From positions 1-64,000 of the forward strand of contig CAMVKH010000008.1 of assembly GCA_947168065.1 (NCBI GenBank): DNA of 64,000 nt, in the 5' to 3' direction. The position numbers and the translations under genes are program-made. The first letter of the stretch is position 1, and each line of letters begins with the position of its first letter. Under the pieces are notes generated by a model that saw only the letters and a list, made by a program, of their open reading frames with translations, ran no database searches and had not been told where the DNA came from. Of the stretch, positions 26,478-36,385 are shown in pieces. This stretch comes from an uncultured Bacteroidales bacterium. GTDB taxonomy: Bacteria; Bacteroidota; Bacteroidia; Bacteroidales; UBA932.

Positions 26478-27137
26478 ATGGACAAAGCTCAAATCAGAGA
26501 AACGATCGCACGCCGTGCCGCCCTGGAACTCAAGGACGGCGACGTGGTGAACCTCGGCATCGGTCTTCCGACCGCCATTCCGAACTATCTTCCCGAAGGT
26601 GTGAACGTGACGCTCCAGTCCGAGAACGGCCTGGTGGGCATGGGTCCCGCTCCGGAACCGGGCAAAGAGGACAAGGACTACGTGAATGCAGGCGGCGCCT
26701 ACATCACGGCTTATCCGGGTGCCTACGCCTGCTCTTCGGCAGACTCGTTCCTGATCATCCGCGGCGGCCACGTGGACTGCACCTTCCTGGGCGCCATGCA
26801 GGTCGATGAAAAAGGCAATCTCGCCAACTGGATGATCCCGGGCAAGCTGACGCCGGGCATGGGTGGCGCCATGGACCTCGTGGTCGGTGCCAAACGCGTG
26901 ATCGTGGCCATGGAACATACCCAGAAGGGCAACCACAAGATCATGAAAGAGTGCAACCTGCCGCTGACGGCCGCTCATCAGGTGAACATGATCATCACCG
27001 AGATGGGTGTGATGGACGTGACCCCCGAAGGCCTCGTGCTCAAGGAGATCAACCCGGAATTCACTGTGGAACAGGTGCAGGAAGCCACCGAGGCGAAACT
27101 CATCATCGCCAAGGACCTCAAGCCGATGGCCCAGTAA
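26478..27137 (+). CDS. atoA: Acetate/butyrate-acetoacetate CoA-transferase, subunit B
   Basis: The catalytic partner of AtoD. The 219-residue protein carries the active-site glutamate in SENGLVG (Glu49), the loop [11 protein letters not shown] before it, and the oxyanion-hole-type [15 protein letters not shown] near 97. It lies 21 bases after kamE and 12 bases before crt. Separation from atoD by the whole kam block is the notable feature. Confidence 0.94.
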   Translation: MDKAQIRETIARRAALELKDGDVVNLGIGLPTAIPNYLPEGVNVTLQSENGLVGMGPAPEPGKEDKDYVNAGGAYITAYPGAYACSSADSFLIIRGGHVDCTFLGAMQVDEKGNLANWMIPGKLTPGMGGAMDLVVGAKRVIVAMEHTQKGNHKIMKECNLPLTAAHQVNMIITEMGVMDVTPEGLVLKEINPEFTVEQVQEATEAKLIIAKDLKPMAQ

Positions 27138-27149
27138 AGCGTACAGGTG

Positions 27150-27929
27150 ATGGATTATCAGTTTCTGAAAGTGTCGGAGGCCCCGCAGGGCGTCGTACGG
27201 CTGACCATCAATTCCCCGTCTACGCTCAACGCGCTCAACACGACGCTGCTGTGCGAGTTGGAAGCGTTTGTGGACGCCATCGATGTGGACCACACCCGCG
27301 TGCTCGTGATCACGGGCGAGGGGAAGGCTTTCGTGGCCGGCGCCGACATCTCCGAGATGGCGCATCTCTCCGATGCGGAAGGCCTGGCCTTCGGACAGCG
27401 CGGTTCGCGCGTGTTCAAGAAGATTGAGGACCTCCCGTTCCCTGTGATCGCCGCCGTCAACGGCTTCGCCCTGGGCGGCGGTTGCGAGCTGGCCATGGCC
27501 TGCGACATCCGCATCGCCTCAATGAAGGCCCGCTTCGGCCAGCCCGAAGTGAAGCTGGGTATCATCCCCGGCTTCAACGGCACCTACCGGCTTCCCAAGC
27601 TGGTTGGGCAGGGAGTAGCCAAGGAACTCATCTACACGGCCCGGATGATCGACGCCGAAGAGGCGTTGCGCATCGGCCTGGTCAACCGTGTCGTGGCCCC
27701 CGAGGAACTCGCCGGTGCCGTCGACGCCACGGTGGCGCTCATCCTGCAGAATGCGCCCATCGCGGTGAGTTTCGCGAAGGCCTGCATCAACGAGAACTAC
27801 GACCTGGACATCGACGAGTCGATCGCGCTGGAGAACCAGTACTTCTCCAAGTGTTTCGCGACGGCCGACCAGAAAGAAGGGATGGACGCTTTCCTGAACA
27901 AGCGGCCCGCCCAGTTCAAGCATGAATAG
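27150..27929 (+). CDS. crt: Enoyl-CoA hydratase / crotonase
   Basis: A 259-residue crotonase-fold enzyme that interconverts crotonyl-CoA and 3-hydroxybutyryl-CoA. The oxyanion-hole segment [11 protein letters not shown] is near 60. The two catalytic glutamates are in [11 protein letters not shown] near 112 and [12 protein letters not shown] near 132. ATG 27150 was preferred to the GTG one codon earlier. With hbd it allows acetoacetyl-CoA to be reduced towards butyryl-CoA. Confidence 0.92.
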   Translation: MDYQFLKVSEAPQGVVRLTINSPSTLNALNTTLLCELEAFVDAIDVDHTRVLVITGEGKAFVAGADISEMAHLSDAEGLAFGQRGSRVFKKIEDLPFPVIAAVNGFALGGGCELAMACDIRIASMKARFGQPEVKLGIIPGFNGTYRLPKLVGQGVAKELIYTARMIDAEEALRIGLVNRVVAPEELAGAVDATVALILQNAPIAVSFAKACINENYDLDIDESIALENQYFSKCFATADQKEGMDAFLNKRPAQFKHE

Positions 27930-27961
27930 AATTGAATGAGAATACGTTAAACTTTTTTGAT

Positions 27962-28798
27962 ATGAAAATTTGCGTTATTGGAACCGGTACGATGGCCAAG
28001 GGAATCGTGAAGGCTTTTGCCACCAAGATGCCCGTCGTCATGAAAAGCCGCACACAGGCCAGCCTTGACAAGGCCATGGCTTCCATTTCGAAGGGCTACA
28101 GCAAGCTCGTCGAGAAGGAAAAGATTACCCAGGAGAAGATGAACGCCATTATGGCGAACATCACGACCACCACGGACTATGCCACTTTCTCCGACGCTGA
28201 CCTCGTCATCGAGGCCGCTGTCGAGGACATGCAGCTCAAAAAAGATGTCTTCACCGAACTGGACGGCATCTGCAAGCCCGAGACGGTCTTCGCCACCAAC
28301 AGCAGCTCGCTGAGCATCACCGAGATCGCCGCCTGCACGAAGCGTCCGGCCCAGTTCATCGGCATGCACTTCTTCAATCCGGCCGACCGCATGGCCCTTG
28401 TCGAGGTGATCCGCGGCCAGCTGACCAGCGATGAAGTCACCAAGTGCGTCATCGACCTGGCCACCTCCATCGGCAAGCAGCCCGTCGAGGTGAAGGAAGC
28501 TCCGGGCTTCGTGGTCAACCGCATCCTCATCCCGATGATCAACGAGGCAGTCGGCATCCTGGCCGACGGCATCGCCACCGCTGAAGACATCGACAAGTGC
28601 ATGATGCTCGGCGCCAACCATCCGATGGGCCCGCTGGCGCTCGCCGACCTGATCGGCAACGATGTCAACCTGGCCATCATGGAAGTCCTCTACAAGGAAT
28701 TCGGTGATCCGAAGTATCGTCCGCACCCGCTGCTCCGCAAGATGGTGCGTGCCGGCCTGCTCGGCCGCAAGACCGGAGAAGGTTTCTACAAGTATTAA
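27962..28798 (+). CDS. hbd: 3-Hydroxybutyryl-CoA dehydrogenase
   Basis: The 278-residue enzyme reduces acetoacetyl-CoA with NAD(P)H. The Rossmann motif GTGTMAKGI starts at residue 7. The catalytic His is in [11 protein letters not shown] near 140, and [17 protein letters not shown] is near 182. ATG 27962 fits the family start; an in-frame ATG ten codons earlier would add an atypical leader. It leads into bcd after a 21-base gap. Confidence 0.94.
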   Translation: MKICVIGTGTMAKGIVKAFATKMPVVMKSRTQASLDKAMASISKGYSKLVEKEKITQEKMNAIMANITTTTDYATFSDADLVIEAAVEDMQLKKDVFTELDGICKPETVFATNSSSLSITEIAACTKRPAQFIGMHFFNPADRMALVEVIRGQLTSDEVTKCVIDLATSIGKQPVEVKEAPGFVVNRILIPMINEAVGILADGIATAEDIDKCMMLGANHPMGPLALADLIGNDVNLAIMEVLYKEFGDPKYRPHPLLRKMVRAGLLGRKTGEGFYKY

Positions 28799-28819
28799 CA
28801 GAAGAACCCCGAACGAACT

Positions 28820-29983
28820 ATGAATTTCAATCTCAACAAAACGCAGGAGCTGTTCCGCCAGATGATCCGCGAGTTCGCCGAAAAGGAGGTCAAGCCGCTG
28901 GCCGCCGAGATCGACGAGCAGGAACGCTTCCCCCAGGAGACGGTCGACAAGATGGCCAAGCTCGGCATCTTCGGCATTCCCGTCCCCAAGCAGTACGGTG
29001 GTGCCGGTGGCGACAACATCATGTATTCGATTGCAGTCGAGGAGCTTTCGCGCTGCTGCGCCACGACGGGTGTCGTGGTATCGGCCCACACGTCCCTCTG
29101 CATGTCCCCGATCCTCCAGTTCGGTACGGAGGAGCAGAAGATGAAATATGTTCCCAAGCTTGCTTCCGGCGAGTGGATCGGCGCTTTCGGCCTGACCGAG
29201 CCCAACGCCGGTACCGATGCCGCCGGCCAGCAGACCACGGCTGTGCCGGACGGTGAGGAATGGGTGATCAACGGCAACAAGATCTTCATCACCAACGCCG
29301 GTCACGCCGACGTGTACATCGTCATCGCCATGACCGACAAGAGCCTCGGCACGAAAGGCATCTCCGCCTTCATCGTGGAAGCCACGACCCCGGGCTTCTC
29401 CATCGGCAAGAAAGAGCTGAAGATGGGTATCCGCGGCAGTGCCACGGCCGAGCTCATTTTCAACAACGTGCGTGTCCCGAAGGCCAATCTGCTCGGCAAG
29501 GTGGGCGAGGGCTTCAAGATCGCGATGATGACCCTCGACGGCGGCCGTATCGGCATCGCCTCGCAGGCACTCGGCATCGCCCAGGGCTCCCTCGACGAGA
29601 CTGTCAAGTACACCAAGGAGCGCAAGCAGTTCGGCAAGAAGATCGCCCAGTTCCAGAACACGCAGTTCCAGATGGCCGACCTCAAGACCAAGATCGAGGC
29701 CGCGCGCCTGCTGGTGCGCAGCGCTGCCTTCCGCGAGGACGAGCACACGGCCAATCCGCGCGTGAACTTCTCGGCCGACGCCGCGATGGCGAAACTCTAC
29801 GCTGCCGAAGTGGCCATGGAAGTGACCACCAAGTGCGTCCAGTTCCACGGCGGTTACGGATACACCCGTGAGTATCCGGTGGAGCGCATGATGCGCGACG
29901 CCAAGATCACGGAGATCTATGAAGGTACCTCCGAGGTCCAGCGCATGGTCATCGCAGGTAAATTGTTCGGTAAAATCAAGTAG
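28820..29983 (+). CDS. bcd: Butyryl-CoA dehydrogenase (short-chain acyl-CoA dehydrogenase)
   Basis: A 387-residue flavoprotein that reduces crotonyl-CoA to butyryl-CoA. It has the family's AFGLTEPNAGTDAAGQ near 122, FITNAGHADVYIV near 152, and the catalytic glutamate in IYEGTSEVQRM near 367. With the etfBA genes immediately downstream it probably forms a Bcd-Etf complex, which in anaerobes can bifurcate electrons to ferredoxin; bifurcation is inferred from context. Confidence 0.95.
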   Translation: MNFNLNKTQELFRQMIREFAEKEVKPLAAEIDEQERFPQETVDKMAKLGIFGIPVPKQYGGAGGDNIMYSIAVEELSRCCATTGVVVSAHTSLCMSPILQFGTEEQKMKYVPKLASGEWIGAFGLTEPNAGTDAAGQQTTAVPDGEEWVINGNKIFITNAGHADVYIVIAMTDKSLGTKGISAFIVEATTPGFSIGKKELKMGIRGSATAELIFNNVRVPKANLLGKVGEGFKIAMMTLDGGRIGIASQALGIAQGSLDETVKYTKERKQFGKKIAQFQNTQFQMADLKTKIEAARLLVRSAAFREDEHTANPRVNFSADAAMAKLYAAEVAMEVTTKCVQFHGGYGYTREYPVERMMRDAKITEIYEGTSEVQRMVIAGKLFGKIK

Positions 29984-29995
29984 GAGGGCCCCGAG

Positions 29996-30781
29996 ATGAA
30001 AATTTTAGTCTGTATCAAGCAAGTTCCCGATACGACCGAGATCAAGATCGATCCGGTTACCAAGACCCTGGTCCGCGAGGGCGTTCCCGCCATCATGAAC
30101 CCGGACGACAAGGGCGGTCTTGAATTCGCCCTGCAGCTCAAGGACAAGTTCGGTGCTGAAGTGACCGTCGTGACCATGGGTATCCCCGCCGCGGAAATCA
30201 TTCTGCGCGAGGCATTTGCCATGGGTGCCGACCGCGCCATCCTGCTGACCGACCGCAAGCTCGGCGGCGCCGACACGCTGGCAACTTCCAAGGCGCTGGC
30301 CGGTGTGGCCCGTCAGCTCGATTGGGACCTGATCATCGCCGGCCGCCAGGCCATCGACGGTGACACCGCACAGGTGGGCCCGGAGATTTCCGAGCACCTG
30401 GGCATTCCGCAGATTTCGTATGTAGCCGGTTTGGAATACGACGCGGCTTCGAAGAAATTCACGGTAACCAAGGAAACCGAAGACGGCTGCCAGATCCTCG
30501 AATTCCAGGGCAAGGCCCTACTGACCTGCCTGGCCTCCGCCGTGAAGCCGCGCTACATGAGCGTGGGCGGCATCGTGGATGCCTACGGCAAGGAAGTCGA
30601 GGTGTGGGGCGCCGACCGCATTGACGTGCCGGAGACCGAACTCGGCCTGAAAGGCTCGCCGACCAAGGTGGTCAAGTCGTTCACCAAGGAACTCAAGGAA
30701 CCCGGCCAGGTCCACGAAGTGGACGCTGAAGAGGCCGTGGAACTGATTGTTGCCAAACTTAAGGAGAAACACATCATCTAA
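29996..30781 (+). CDS. etfB: Electron transfer flavoprotein, beta subunit
   Basis: A 261-residue protein starting KILVCIKQVPDTTEIKID, which is diagnostic for EtfB, with GRQAIDGDTAQVGP near 120 for nucleotide binding. It partners EtfA and Bcd. It starts 12 bases after bcd and ends 20 bases before etfA. Confidence 0.95.
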   Translation: MKILVCIKQVPDTTEIKIDPVTKTLVREGVPAIMNPDDKGGLEFALQLKDKFGAEVTVVTMGIPAAEIILREAFAMGADRAILLTDRKLGGADTLATSKALAGVARQLDWDLIIAGRQAIDGDTAQVGPEISEHLGIPQISYVAGLEYDAASKKFTVTKETEDGCQILEFQGKALLTCLASAVKPRYMSVGGIVDAYGKEVEVWGADRIDVPETELGLKGSPTKVVKSFTKELKEPGQVHEVDAEEAVELIVAKLKEKHII

Positions 30782-30801
30782 CCGTCTAAAACTGTATCGC
30801 T

Positions 30802-31809
30802 ATGGATTTTTCTGACTATAAAGACATCTATGTATTTGCAGAGCAGCGTGACGGTGAGATCCAGCCGGTAGCCCTGGAGCTGATCGGCAAGGCCCGTGAC
30901 CTCTCTCAGGTGACGAATGAGAAAGTGGTGGCCATCCTGGCCGGCAGCGGCATCGCCGACAAGGCGCAGACGCTGGTGGCCTATGGTGCCGACAAGGTGA
31001 TCGTCATCGACGAACCCGAACTCAAGGACTATGTCACCGAGCAGTATACGCAGGCTGTGTTCCAGGCTGTCAACGCTTTCAAGCCGTCGATCCTGATGTA
31101 TGGCGCCACGACCATCGGCCGTGACCTCGCGCCGCGCATCGCCGCCCGTCTGGGCACCGGTCTGACGGCGGACTGCACCAAACTGACCATCAACGAAGAG
31201 ACCCGCGAGTTCGAGATGACGCGTCCGGCCTTCGGCGGCAACCTGATGGCGACCATCAAGTGCCCCGAGCACCGTCCGCAGATGTCGACCGTGCGCCCCG
31301 GCGTGATGCCGAAAGCCACGCCCGACTTCAACCGCAAGGGTGAGATCGTCAGCTTCAAGCCCAAATTCGACGCCAGCAAGTTCGTCGTGAAGCTTGTCAA
31401 GACCGTGAAGGCCCAGAAGGCCGCGGTCGACATTGCCGACGCGAAGATCCTGGTGTCCGGCGGCCGCGGTGTCGGCTGCAAGGAAGGCTTCGACATGCTG
31501 CAGGGCCTGGCAACGGTCCTGGGTGGGGAAGTGTCTTCGTCCCGCGCCATGGTCGACGCCGGCGTGATGCCGCACGACCGTCAGGTGGGCCAGACCGGCA
31601 AGACGGTCCGTCCCGCCGTCTATTTCGCCCTCGGTATCTCCGGTGCCATCCAGCATCTGGCCGGCATGGAGGAATCCGAGACCATCATCGCGGTCAACAA
31701 AGACAAGTTCGCGCCGATTTTCAGCGTGGCTGACCTGGGCATCGTGTGCGACCTCAACAAGGTCGTTCCGCTGCTCACCGAACGCCTCAAAAAGGAGCAG
31801 GCCCGATAA
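30802..31809 (+). CDS. etfA: Electron transfer flavoprotein, alpha subunit
   Basis: A 335-residue protein with the C-terminal FAD domain: [20 protein letters not shown] near 250, [19 protein letters not shown] near 272, then the AVNKD and DLGIVCD motifs. It completes the Bcd-Etf module. The next gene's ATG follows its TAA with no base between. Confidence 0.95.
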   Translation: MDFSDYKDIYVFAEQRDGEIQPVALELIGKARDLSQVTNEKVVAILAGSGIADKAQTLVAYGADKVIVIDEPELKDYVTEQYTQAVFQAVNAFKPSILMYGATTIGRDLAPRIAARLGTGLTADCTKLTINEETREFEMTRPAFGGNLMATIKCPEHRPQMSTVRPGVMPKATPDFNRKGEIVSFKPKFDASKFVVKLVKTVKAQKAAVDIADAKILVSGGRGVGCKEGFDMLQGLATVLGGEVSSSRAMVDAGVMPHDRQVGQTGKTVRPAVYFALGISGAIQHLAGMEESETIIAVNKDKFAPIFSVADLGIVCDLNKVVPLLTERLKKEQAR

Positions 31810-33192
31810 ATGGTCTTTGCCGACCTTTTCTTCCTCTTTGCCTTCCTCCCGGCATTTGCGCTGTGCTATCTGCTGGCGTCCCGGGCGGAAGGCAACAGGG
31901 TGAAGAATGCGGTACTGGTTGTCTTCTCGCTCATCTTCTATGCGTGGGGCGAACCGGTGTACGTTTTCCTGCTGGTCCTCTGCGCCCTGCTCAACTGGCT
32001 CGTCGGCCTGGGGGTGGGGCGTGCGGGACGCGGGAAGACATTCTGGCTTATTGTCGGCCTGGCCGTCAACCTGGCCATCCTCGGCGTTTTCAAGTACCTG
32101 GGCTTTTTCGGCGAACTGCTGGGCGTCTCCGTGCCGGACCTCGCGCTGCCCATCGGCATCAGCTTCTATACCTTCCAGTCCATCTCGTACCTGGTGGATG
32201 TGTACCGCGGCGAAAGTCCTGCACAGAAGCGCTTCGGCGGGCTGTTGCTCTATATCGCCATGTTCCCGCAGCTGATTGCGGGCCCGATTGTGCGCTACGG
32301 CACCATCGCCCGGGAAATCCAGCACCGCAAGGTCACGGTCGACGATCTGGCCGACGGCAGTTTCCGCTTTCTGGTGGGCCTGGGCAAGAAGGTGATCCTG
32401 GCCAACCAGCTGTCGGAAGTTTCCGACCAGTTCCTGGCCGGCGACCTGGGCGGCCTCACCACGGCTGGCGCCTGGGTGGGTCTGATCGCCTTCAGCCTGC
32501 AGATCTATTTCGATTTCTCCGGTTACTCCGACATGGCCATCGGCATCGGACGCTGCCTGGGCTTCCATTTCAAGGAAAACTTCGACCATCCGTACTGCTG
32601 CAACTCCATCACGGATTTCTGGCGGCGCTGGCACATCTCCCTTGGCAGCTTCTTCCGGGACTACCTCTATATTCCCCTGGGCGGCAACCGGCGGCACCAG
32701 GCCCTGAACATCCTGGTGGTCTGGTTCCTGACTGGCATGTGGCACGGCGCCAGCTGGAACTTCATCGTCTGGGGCCTGTATTTCGGTCTGATCGTGGCGC
32801 TCGAGAAGTATACCCTCCTGCGCTGGAAAGTACCGGCCTGGCTGCTGCACGTCTACAGCCTGCTGCTGGTGGTGCTGGGCTGGGGCATATTCTATTTTGT
32901 GGATTTCAGCCGGATGACGGCTTTCTTCCCGCTGCTCTTCGGCCAGGCGGAAGCCTTTACCGATTTTACGGTGCAAAGCGCCCTGCTGTCCCGTTTCTGG
33001 CTCTGGCTGGCGGCCCTCGTGTGCTGCCTGCCGCTGGGGCGCTGGATCGAAAGAATGATCGGCACCCGCCGGGCCTTCGGCCGGAGCGTGCTCATGCTCT
33101 CGAAGCTGGTGCTGGCGCTGGCCCTGCTCGCCGTCAGCACGGCCCTGCTGGTGGGGGCTACCAACAATCCTTTCATTTACACGCGCTTCTGA
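31810..33192 (+). CDS. MBOAT-family O-acyltransferase (AlgI-like)
   Basis: A 460-residue polytopic membrane protein that passes acyl groups across the inner membrane to a glycan, as AlgI does for alginate. It has [12 protein letters not shown] near 97, [20 protein letters not shown] near 115, [20 protein letters not shown] near 273, and the catalytic His in [14 protein letters not shown] near 315. It abuts etfA and is followed one base later by a DHHW-domain protein, the usual AlgJ/AlgX-type partner. Polymer and acyl group are unknown. Confidence 0.93.
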   Translation: MVFADLFFLFAFLPAFALCYLLASRAEGNRVKNAVLVVFSLIFYAWGEPVYVFLLVLCALLNWLVGLGVGRAGRGKTFWLIVGLAVNLAILGVFKYLGFFGELLGVSVPDLALPIGISFYTFQSISYLVDVYRGESPAQKRFGGLLLYIAMFPQLIAGPIVRYGTIAREIQHRKVTVDDLADGSFRFLVGLGKKVILANQLSEVSDQFLAGDLGGLTTAGAWVGLIAFSLQIYFDFSGYSDMAIGIGRCLGFHFKENFDHPYCCNSITDFWRRWHISLGSFFRDYLYIPLGGNRRHQALNILVVWFLTGMWHGASWNFIVWGLYFGLIVALEKYTLLRWKVPAWLLHVYSLLLVVLGWGIFYFVDFSRMTAFFPLLFGQAEAFTDFTVQSALLSRFWLWLAALVCCLPLGRWIERMIGTRRAFGRSVLMLSKLVLALALLAVSTALLVGATNNPFIYTRF

Positions 33193-33193
33193 G

Positions 33194-35131
33194 ATGAAAG
33201 GAAACTACTTTTACGTCGCTGTCATCGCACTGGCCTGGCTGATCCTCACGGCCGGCTTCAACCTTTTGCCGCGCAGCCGTGTCTCGACCCTCGAGAAGCG
33301 CGACCTGCAGCGCTTTCCCTCCTTCTCCCTCGACTCGCTGGCCGACGGTTCGCTGACCGCCGCCATCTCGTCGTGGTACAGCGATACGGAACCGTACCGC
33401 GACACCCTGATGGAACTCAGCATGCAGTTCCGGCACTGGGAAGGCTTGCGCCTGGGCGAAGAACACATTGAATTCCTGGGGGGCGACAAGGTGGTCGAGA
33501 CCCAGCCCGAGGTGGAGGAAGAACCCGCCGAAATCCCTGAAGAACAGGAGGAAAAGCAGGACAGCGTCAAGGCGGTCAAAGCGTTTGACTATGCCGACGT
33601 GGAAGGGGAGGCCGAAGACATTGCCAAGGTGTCTTCGTCGGGCATCATCCTGGTGGGCAGCGGCGAGAACGTGCGGGCCCTGATGGGTTTCTTCGGCACG
33701 GAAAACGGCGGCCGGAAATATGCCGCGGCGGTCAACCCGTACGGCGAAGCCCTGGGGAGCGGCGTGAACGTCTGGTGCATGCCCATCCCGACCTCGGCTG
33801 AATTCTACTGGCCGGAAGCGGCCGCCAAATACACGAAGCGCCAGTGGCCTGTGTTCAACAGCATCTTCTCGAACCTGAGCGACGGGGTCCGGCCCGTTGA
33901 CGTCTATTCCGTGCTGGCCGAACATGTCGATGAGCCCATCTACCTTCGTACGGACCATCACTGGTCTCCGTTGGGCGCCTATTATGCCGCCCGGGAGTTC
34001 GCGCGCGTGGCGGATGTTCCGTTCCGGGATCTTTCTGCCTACCAGGCGGATACGGTCCATCGTTTCGTGGGCAGCATGTACGGCTACACGCAGAACGCCG
34101 CCGTCAAGCGGGCGCCGGAGGATTTCGTGTACTACATGCCGACGGAGGTGGAGTACACCACGACCCACGTCAATTACGAGCTGGACGAGGATTTCCATGT
34201 GGTCAGCGAATCCCATCCGTACCAGGGCAAGTATTTCTTCTCGTTCAAGGACGGCAGCGGGGCGGCCTACACGACCTTCATGGGCGGCGACATCAAACAA
34301 GTGAAGGTGGAAACTTCCACGCACAACGGACGCCGGCTGCTGGTCATCAAGGACAGCTTCGGCAATGCGCTGCCGGGCTATCTGTTCTATTCGTTCGAGG
34401 AAATCCATGTGGCTGATTTCCGGTATTTTACGAAGAATGTCGCAGATTTCGTGGACGAGCACCGCATCACCGACGTGCTCTTCGCCAACAACATCACGAA
34501 CACCTGCGTACCCTATACTTACTCCCGCTTCCGCAAGCTTCTCAAGCCTGTGGACCCGGCTGATTCGGGCTTCAGCGCCGACACCATCCCCACGGCGGTG
34601 AAGGAGCGCATGCTGGGACGTTCCTATCCCGAGGAAGGCGCCCGCATCGATTGGTCCGACCTGCGCTACCTCAGGCTCCGCTATTACGATTTCAACGGAC
34701 AGGTCCGGAAGGGGGAGATGGTCTGCAACAAGGCCATCGCGGCTGACCTGCTCCATATCTTCCAGGAACTGTTCAAGGCCCGGTACGAACTGGCCAGCGT
34801 CCGCCTGATCGATGATTTCGACGGCGATGACGCCCGCTCGATGGCGGCCAACAACACGTCCTGCTTCAACTACCGGACAAAGACCTCGGGCGCATCGCTC
34901 TCGGCCCATGCGCTGGGCATGGCGGTGGACATCAACCCCCTGCAGAACCCGTACGTGAAAGGGGAGGTGGTGGAACCGCCCGAAGCGGTGGAATTTGTCG
35001 ACCGGAGTGCGGATTTTCCGCACAAGATCACCGCAGACGACCTGTGCTGCAAACTGTTCCGTGCGCGTGGCTTCCAGTGGGGCGGCGCCTGGAACTCCAT
35101 GAAAGATTATCAACATTTTGAAAAGAAATAA
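33194..35131 (+). CDS. Fusion of an AlgJ/AlgX-like DHHW domain and an M15 peptidase domain
   Basis: The 645-residue protein has an N-terminal anchor helix (residues 5-25), an acidic linker near 100-130, and a DHHW-type SGNH acetyltransferase domain (TDHHWSPLGAYYA, DHHW at 254-257; VIKDSFGNALPGY near 385). From about residue 450 it continues into an M15 metallopeptidase domain of the D-Ala-D-Ala / L-Ala-D-Glu type. That domain shows VCNKAIAADLL near 515, SLSAHALGMAVD with zinc ligands His572 and Asp579, and a final QHFE with His641. The frame is continuous with no stop or shift. The first half matches the adjacent MBOAT protein; the second half would cut peptidoglycan peptides. Both halves retain key residues. 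Confidence 0.88.
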   Translation: MKGNYFYVAVIALAWLILTAGFNLLPRSRVSTLEKRDLQRFPSFSLDSLADGSLTAAISSWYSDTEPYRDTLMELSMQFRHWEGLRLGEEHIEFLGGDKVVETQPEVEEEPAEIPEEQEEKQDSVKAVKAFDYADVEGEAEDIAKVSSSGIILVGSGENVRALMGFFGTENGGRKYAAAVNPYGEALGSGVNVWCMPIPTSAEFYWPEAAAKYTKRQWPVFNSIFSNLSDGVRPVDVYSVLAEHVDEPIYLRTDHHWSPLGAYYAAREFARVADVPFRDLSAYQADTVHRFVGSMYGYTQNAAVKRAPEDFVYYMPTEVEYTTTHVNYELDEDFHVVSESHPYQGKYFFSFKDGSGAAYTTFMGGDIKQVKVETSTHNGRRLLVIKDSFGNALPGYLFYSFEEIHVADFRYFTKNVADFVDEHRITDVLFANNITNTCVPYTYSRFRKLLKPVDPADSGFSADTIPTAVKERMLGRSYPEEGARIDWSDLRYLRLRYYDFNGQVRKGEMVCNKAIAADLLHIFQELFKARYELASVRLIDDFDGDDARSMAANNTSCFNYRTKTSGASLSAHALGMAVDINPLQNPYVKGEVVEPPEAVEFVDRSADFPHKITADDLCCKLFRARGFQWGGAWNSMKDYQHFEKK

Positions 35132-36337
35132 ATGGAAGAACCCAAAGAAATCCCGGTACTCCTGCTGACCGGCTACCTGGGCAGCGGAAAAACCACCCTG
35201 GTCAATCAGATCCTGAACAATCGCAAAGGAATACGCTTTGCGGTGATTGTCAATGACTTGGGAGAAGTTAACATTGATGCCGACCTCATCCAGAAAGGCG
35301 GTGTGGTGGGCAAGAAGGACGACAGTCTGGTGGCTCTCCAGAACGGCTGCATCTGCTGCACGCTGAAGACCGACCTGATCGAGCAACTCTGCGACATCAC
35401 TTCGCGCCAGACCTTCGACTACATCGTGATCGAGGCCAGCGGCATCTGCGAGCCGGAGCCCATCGCCCAGACCATCTGCTCGATTCCCGCCCTGGGCTAT
35501 GCCTATGTGAAGAACGGCATCCCCGTGCTCGACTGCATCGTGACCGTGGTCGACGCCCTGCGCATGCGCGACGAGTTCGCCGTGGGCGAGGCCCTGAAGA
35601 AGCCGCACATCGAGGAAGACGACATCGAGAACCTGGTGATCCAGCAGATCGAGTTCTGCAACATCGTGCTGCTCAACAAGGCGTCCGAAGTGACGCCGGA
35701 GGAACTGGGCCGCATCCGTGCCATCGTGCGCACGCTGCAGCCCAAGGCCCGGATCATCGAATGTGACTACGGCCGGATCGAACTCGAGGAAATCCTCGAC
35801 ACGGGCCTGTTCCAGTTCGACGAAGTGGCTTCTTCAGCTGCCTGGATCCAGGAGGTGGAGCATCACGACGACGATGATGACGACGAAGACGAGGAACACG
35901 ACCACGATCATGACGAGCACGGCCACCATCACCATCATCACCACGATCATGACGAAGGAGAGGCCGAGGAATACGGCATCGGCACGTTCGTCTATCAGGC
36001 GCGCAGGCCCTTCGACCTCAACGCGTTCGACAACTTCGTGGCGAAGAAATGGCCCAAAAACGTGATCCGCGCCAAGGGCATCTGCTACTTCAGCGAAGAG
36101 TTCGACACCTGCTACCTTTTCGAGCAGGCAGGGCGCCAGTTCGTGCTCCGCAATGTGGGACAGTGGTTTGCCACCATGCCAGAGGATGAACTCATCGAGA
36201 AGCTGCGCGAACAGCCCGAACTGCTGCACGACTGGGACCGCACCTATGGCGACCGCATGCAGAAACTGGTCTTCATCGGCCAGCACCTCGATGCGGACTT
36301 CATCCGCGCGGAATTGGACAAATGTCTGTTTGAATGA
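35132..36337 (+). CDS. CobW/COG0523 family GTPase with Asp/His-rich insert
   Basis: A 401-residue G3E GTPase, probably a metal chaperone or zinc-transferase type. It has a P-loop GYLGSGKTT (14-22), the metal-binding GCICCTL with Cys73, Cys75 and Cys76, and an NKASEV guanine-specificity motif near 180. A run of about 35 Asp, Glu and His residues (about 243-277) is suited to binding zinc or nickel. The C-terminal CobW_C domain follows (GIGTFVYQARRPFD). The ATG directly follows the previous stop. No zinc-responsive operator was identified. Confidence 0.92.
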   Translation: MEEPKEIPVLLLTGYLGSGKTTLVNQILNNRKGIRFAVIVNDLGEVNIDADLIQKGGVVGKKDDSLVALQNGCICCTLKTDLIEQLCDITSRQTFDYIVIEASGICEPEPIAQTICSIPALGYAYVKNGIPVLDCIVTVVDALRMRDEFAVGEALKKPHIEEDDIENLVIQQIEFCNIVLLNKASEVTPEELGRIRAIVRTLQPKARIIECDYGRIELEEILDTGLFQFDEVASSAAWIQEVEHHDDDDDDEDEEHDHDHDEHGHHHHHHHDHDEGEAEEYGIGTFVYQARRPFDLNAFDNFVAKKWPKNVIRAKGICYFSEEFDTCYLFEQAGRQFVLRNVGQWFATMPEDELIEKLREQPELLHDWDRTYGDRMQKLVFIGQHLDADFIRAELDKCLFE

Positions 36338-36359
36338 TGCTTTTTTCTTCGTATCTTTG
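36329..36359 (+). promoter_or_regulatory. -33/-7 promoter of the rubredoxin gene
   Basis: TTTG (36329-36332), 19 bases, TATCTTTG (36352-36359). It overlaps the end of the CobW gene and lies 27 bases before the rubredoxin ATG. Confidence 0.8.
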
Positions 36360-36385
36360 TTCTGAGAACCTCAATATCAAAAGAC

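Noticed and set aside
30778-32976. Long open antisense frame opposite etfA and the MBOAT gene
   Set aside because: Both plus-strand genes are clear family members. The antisense product is low in hydrophobic structure and resembles no family.
33173-35608. Long open antisense frame opposite the DHHW/M15 gene
   Set aside because: The plus-strand protein has two complete sets of domain motifs, while the antisense frame shows none.
35866-35956. Apparent tandem DNA repeat of GAC/CAT-type triplets
   Set aside because: It is explained by the low-complexity Asp/His protein segment and is not a CRISPR or minisatellite array.
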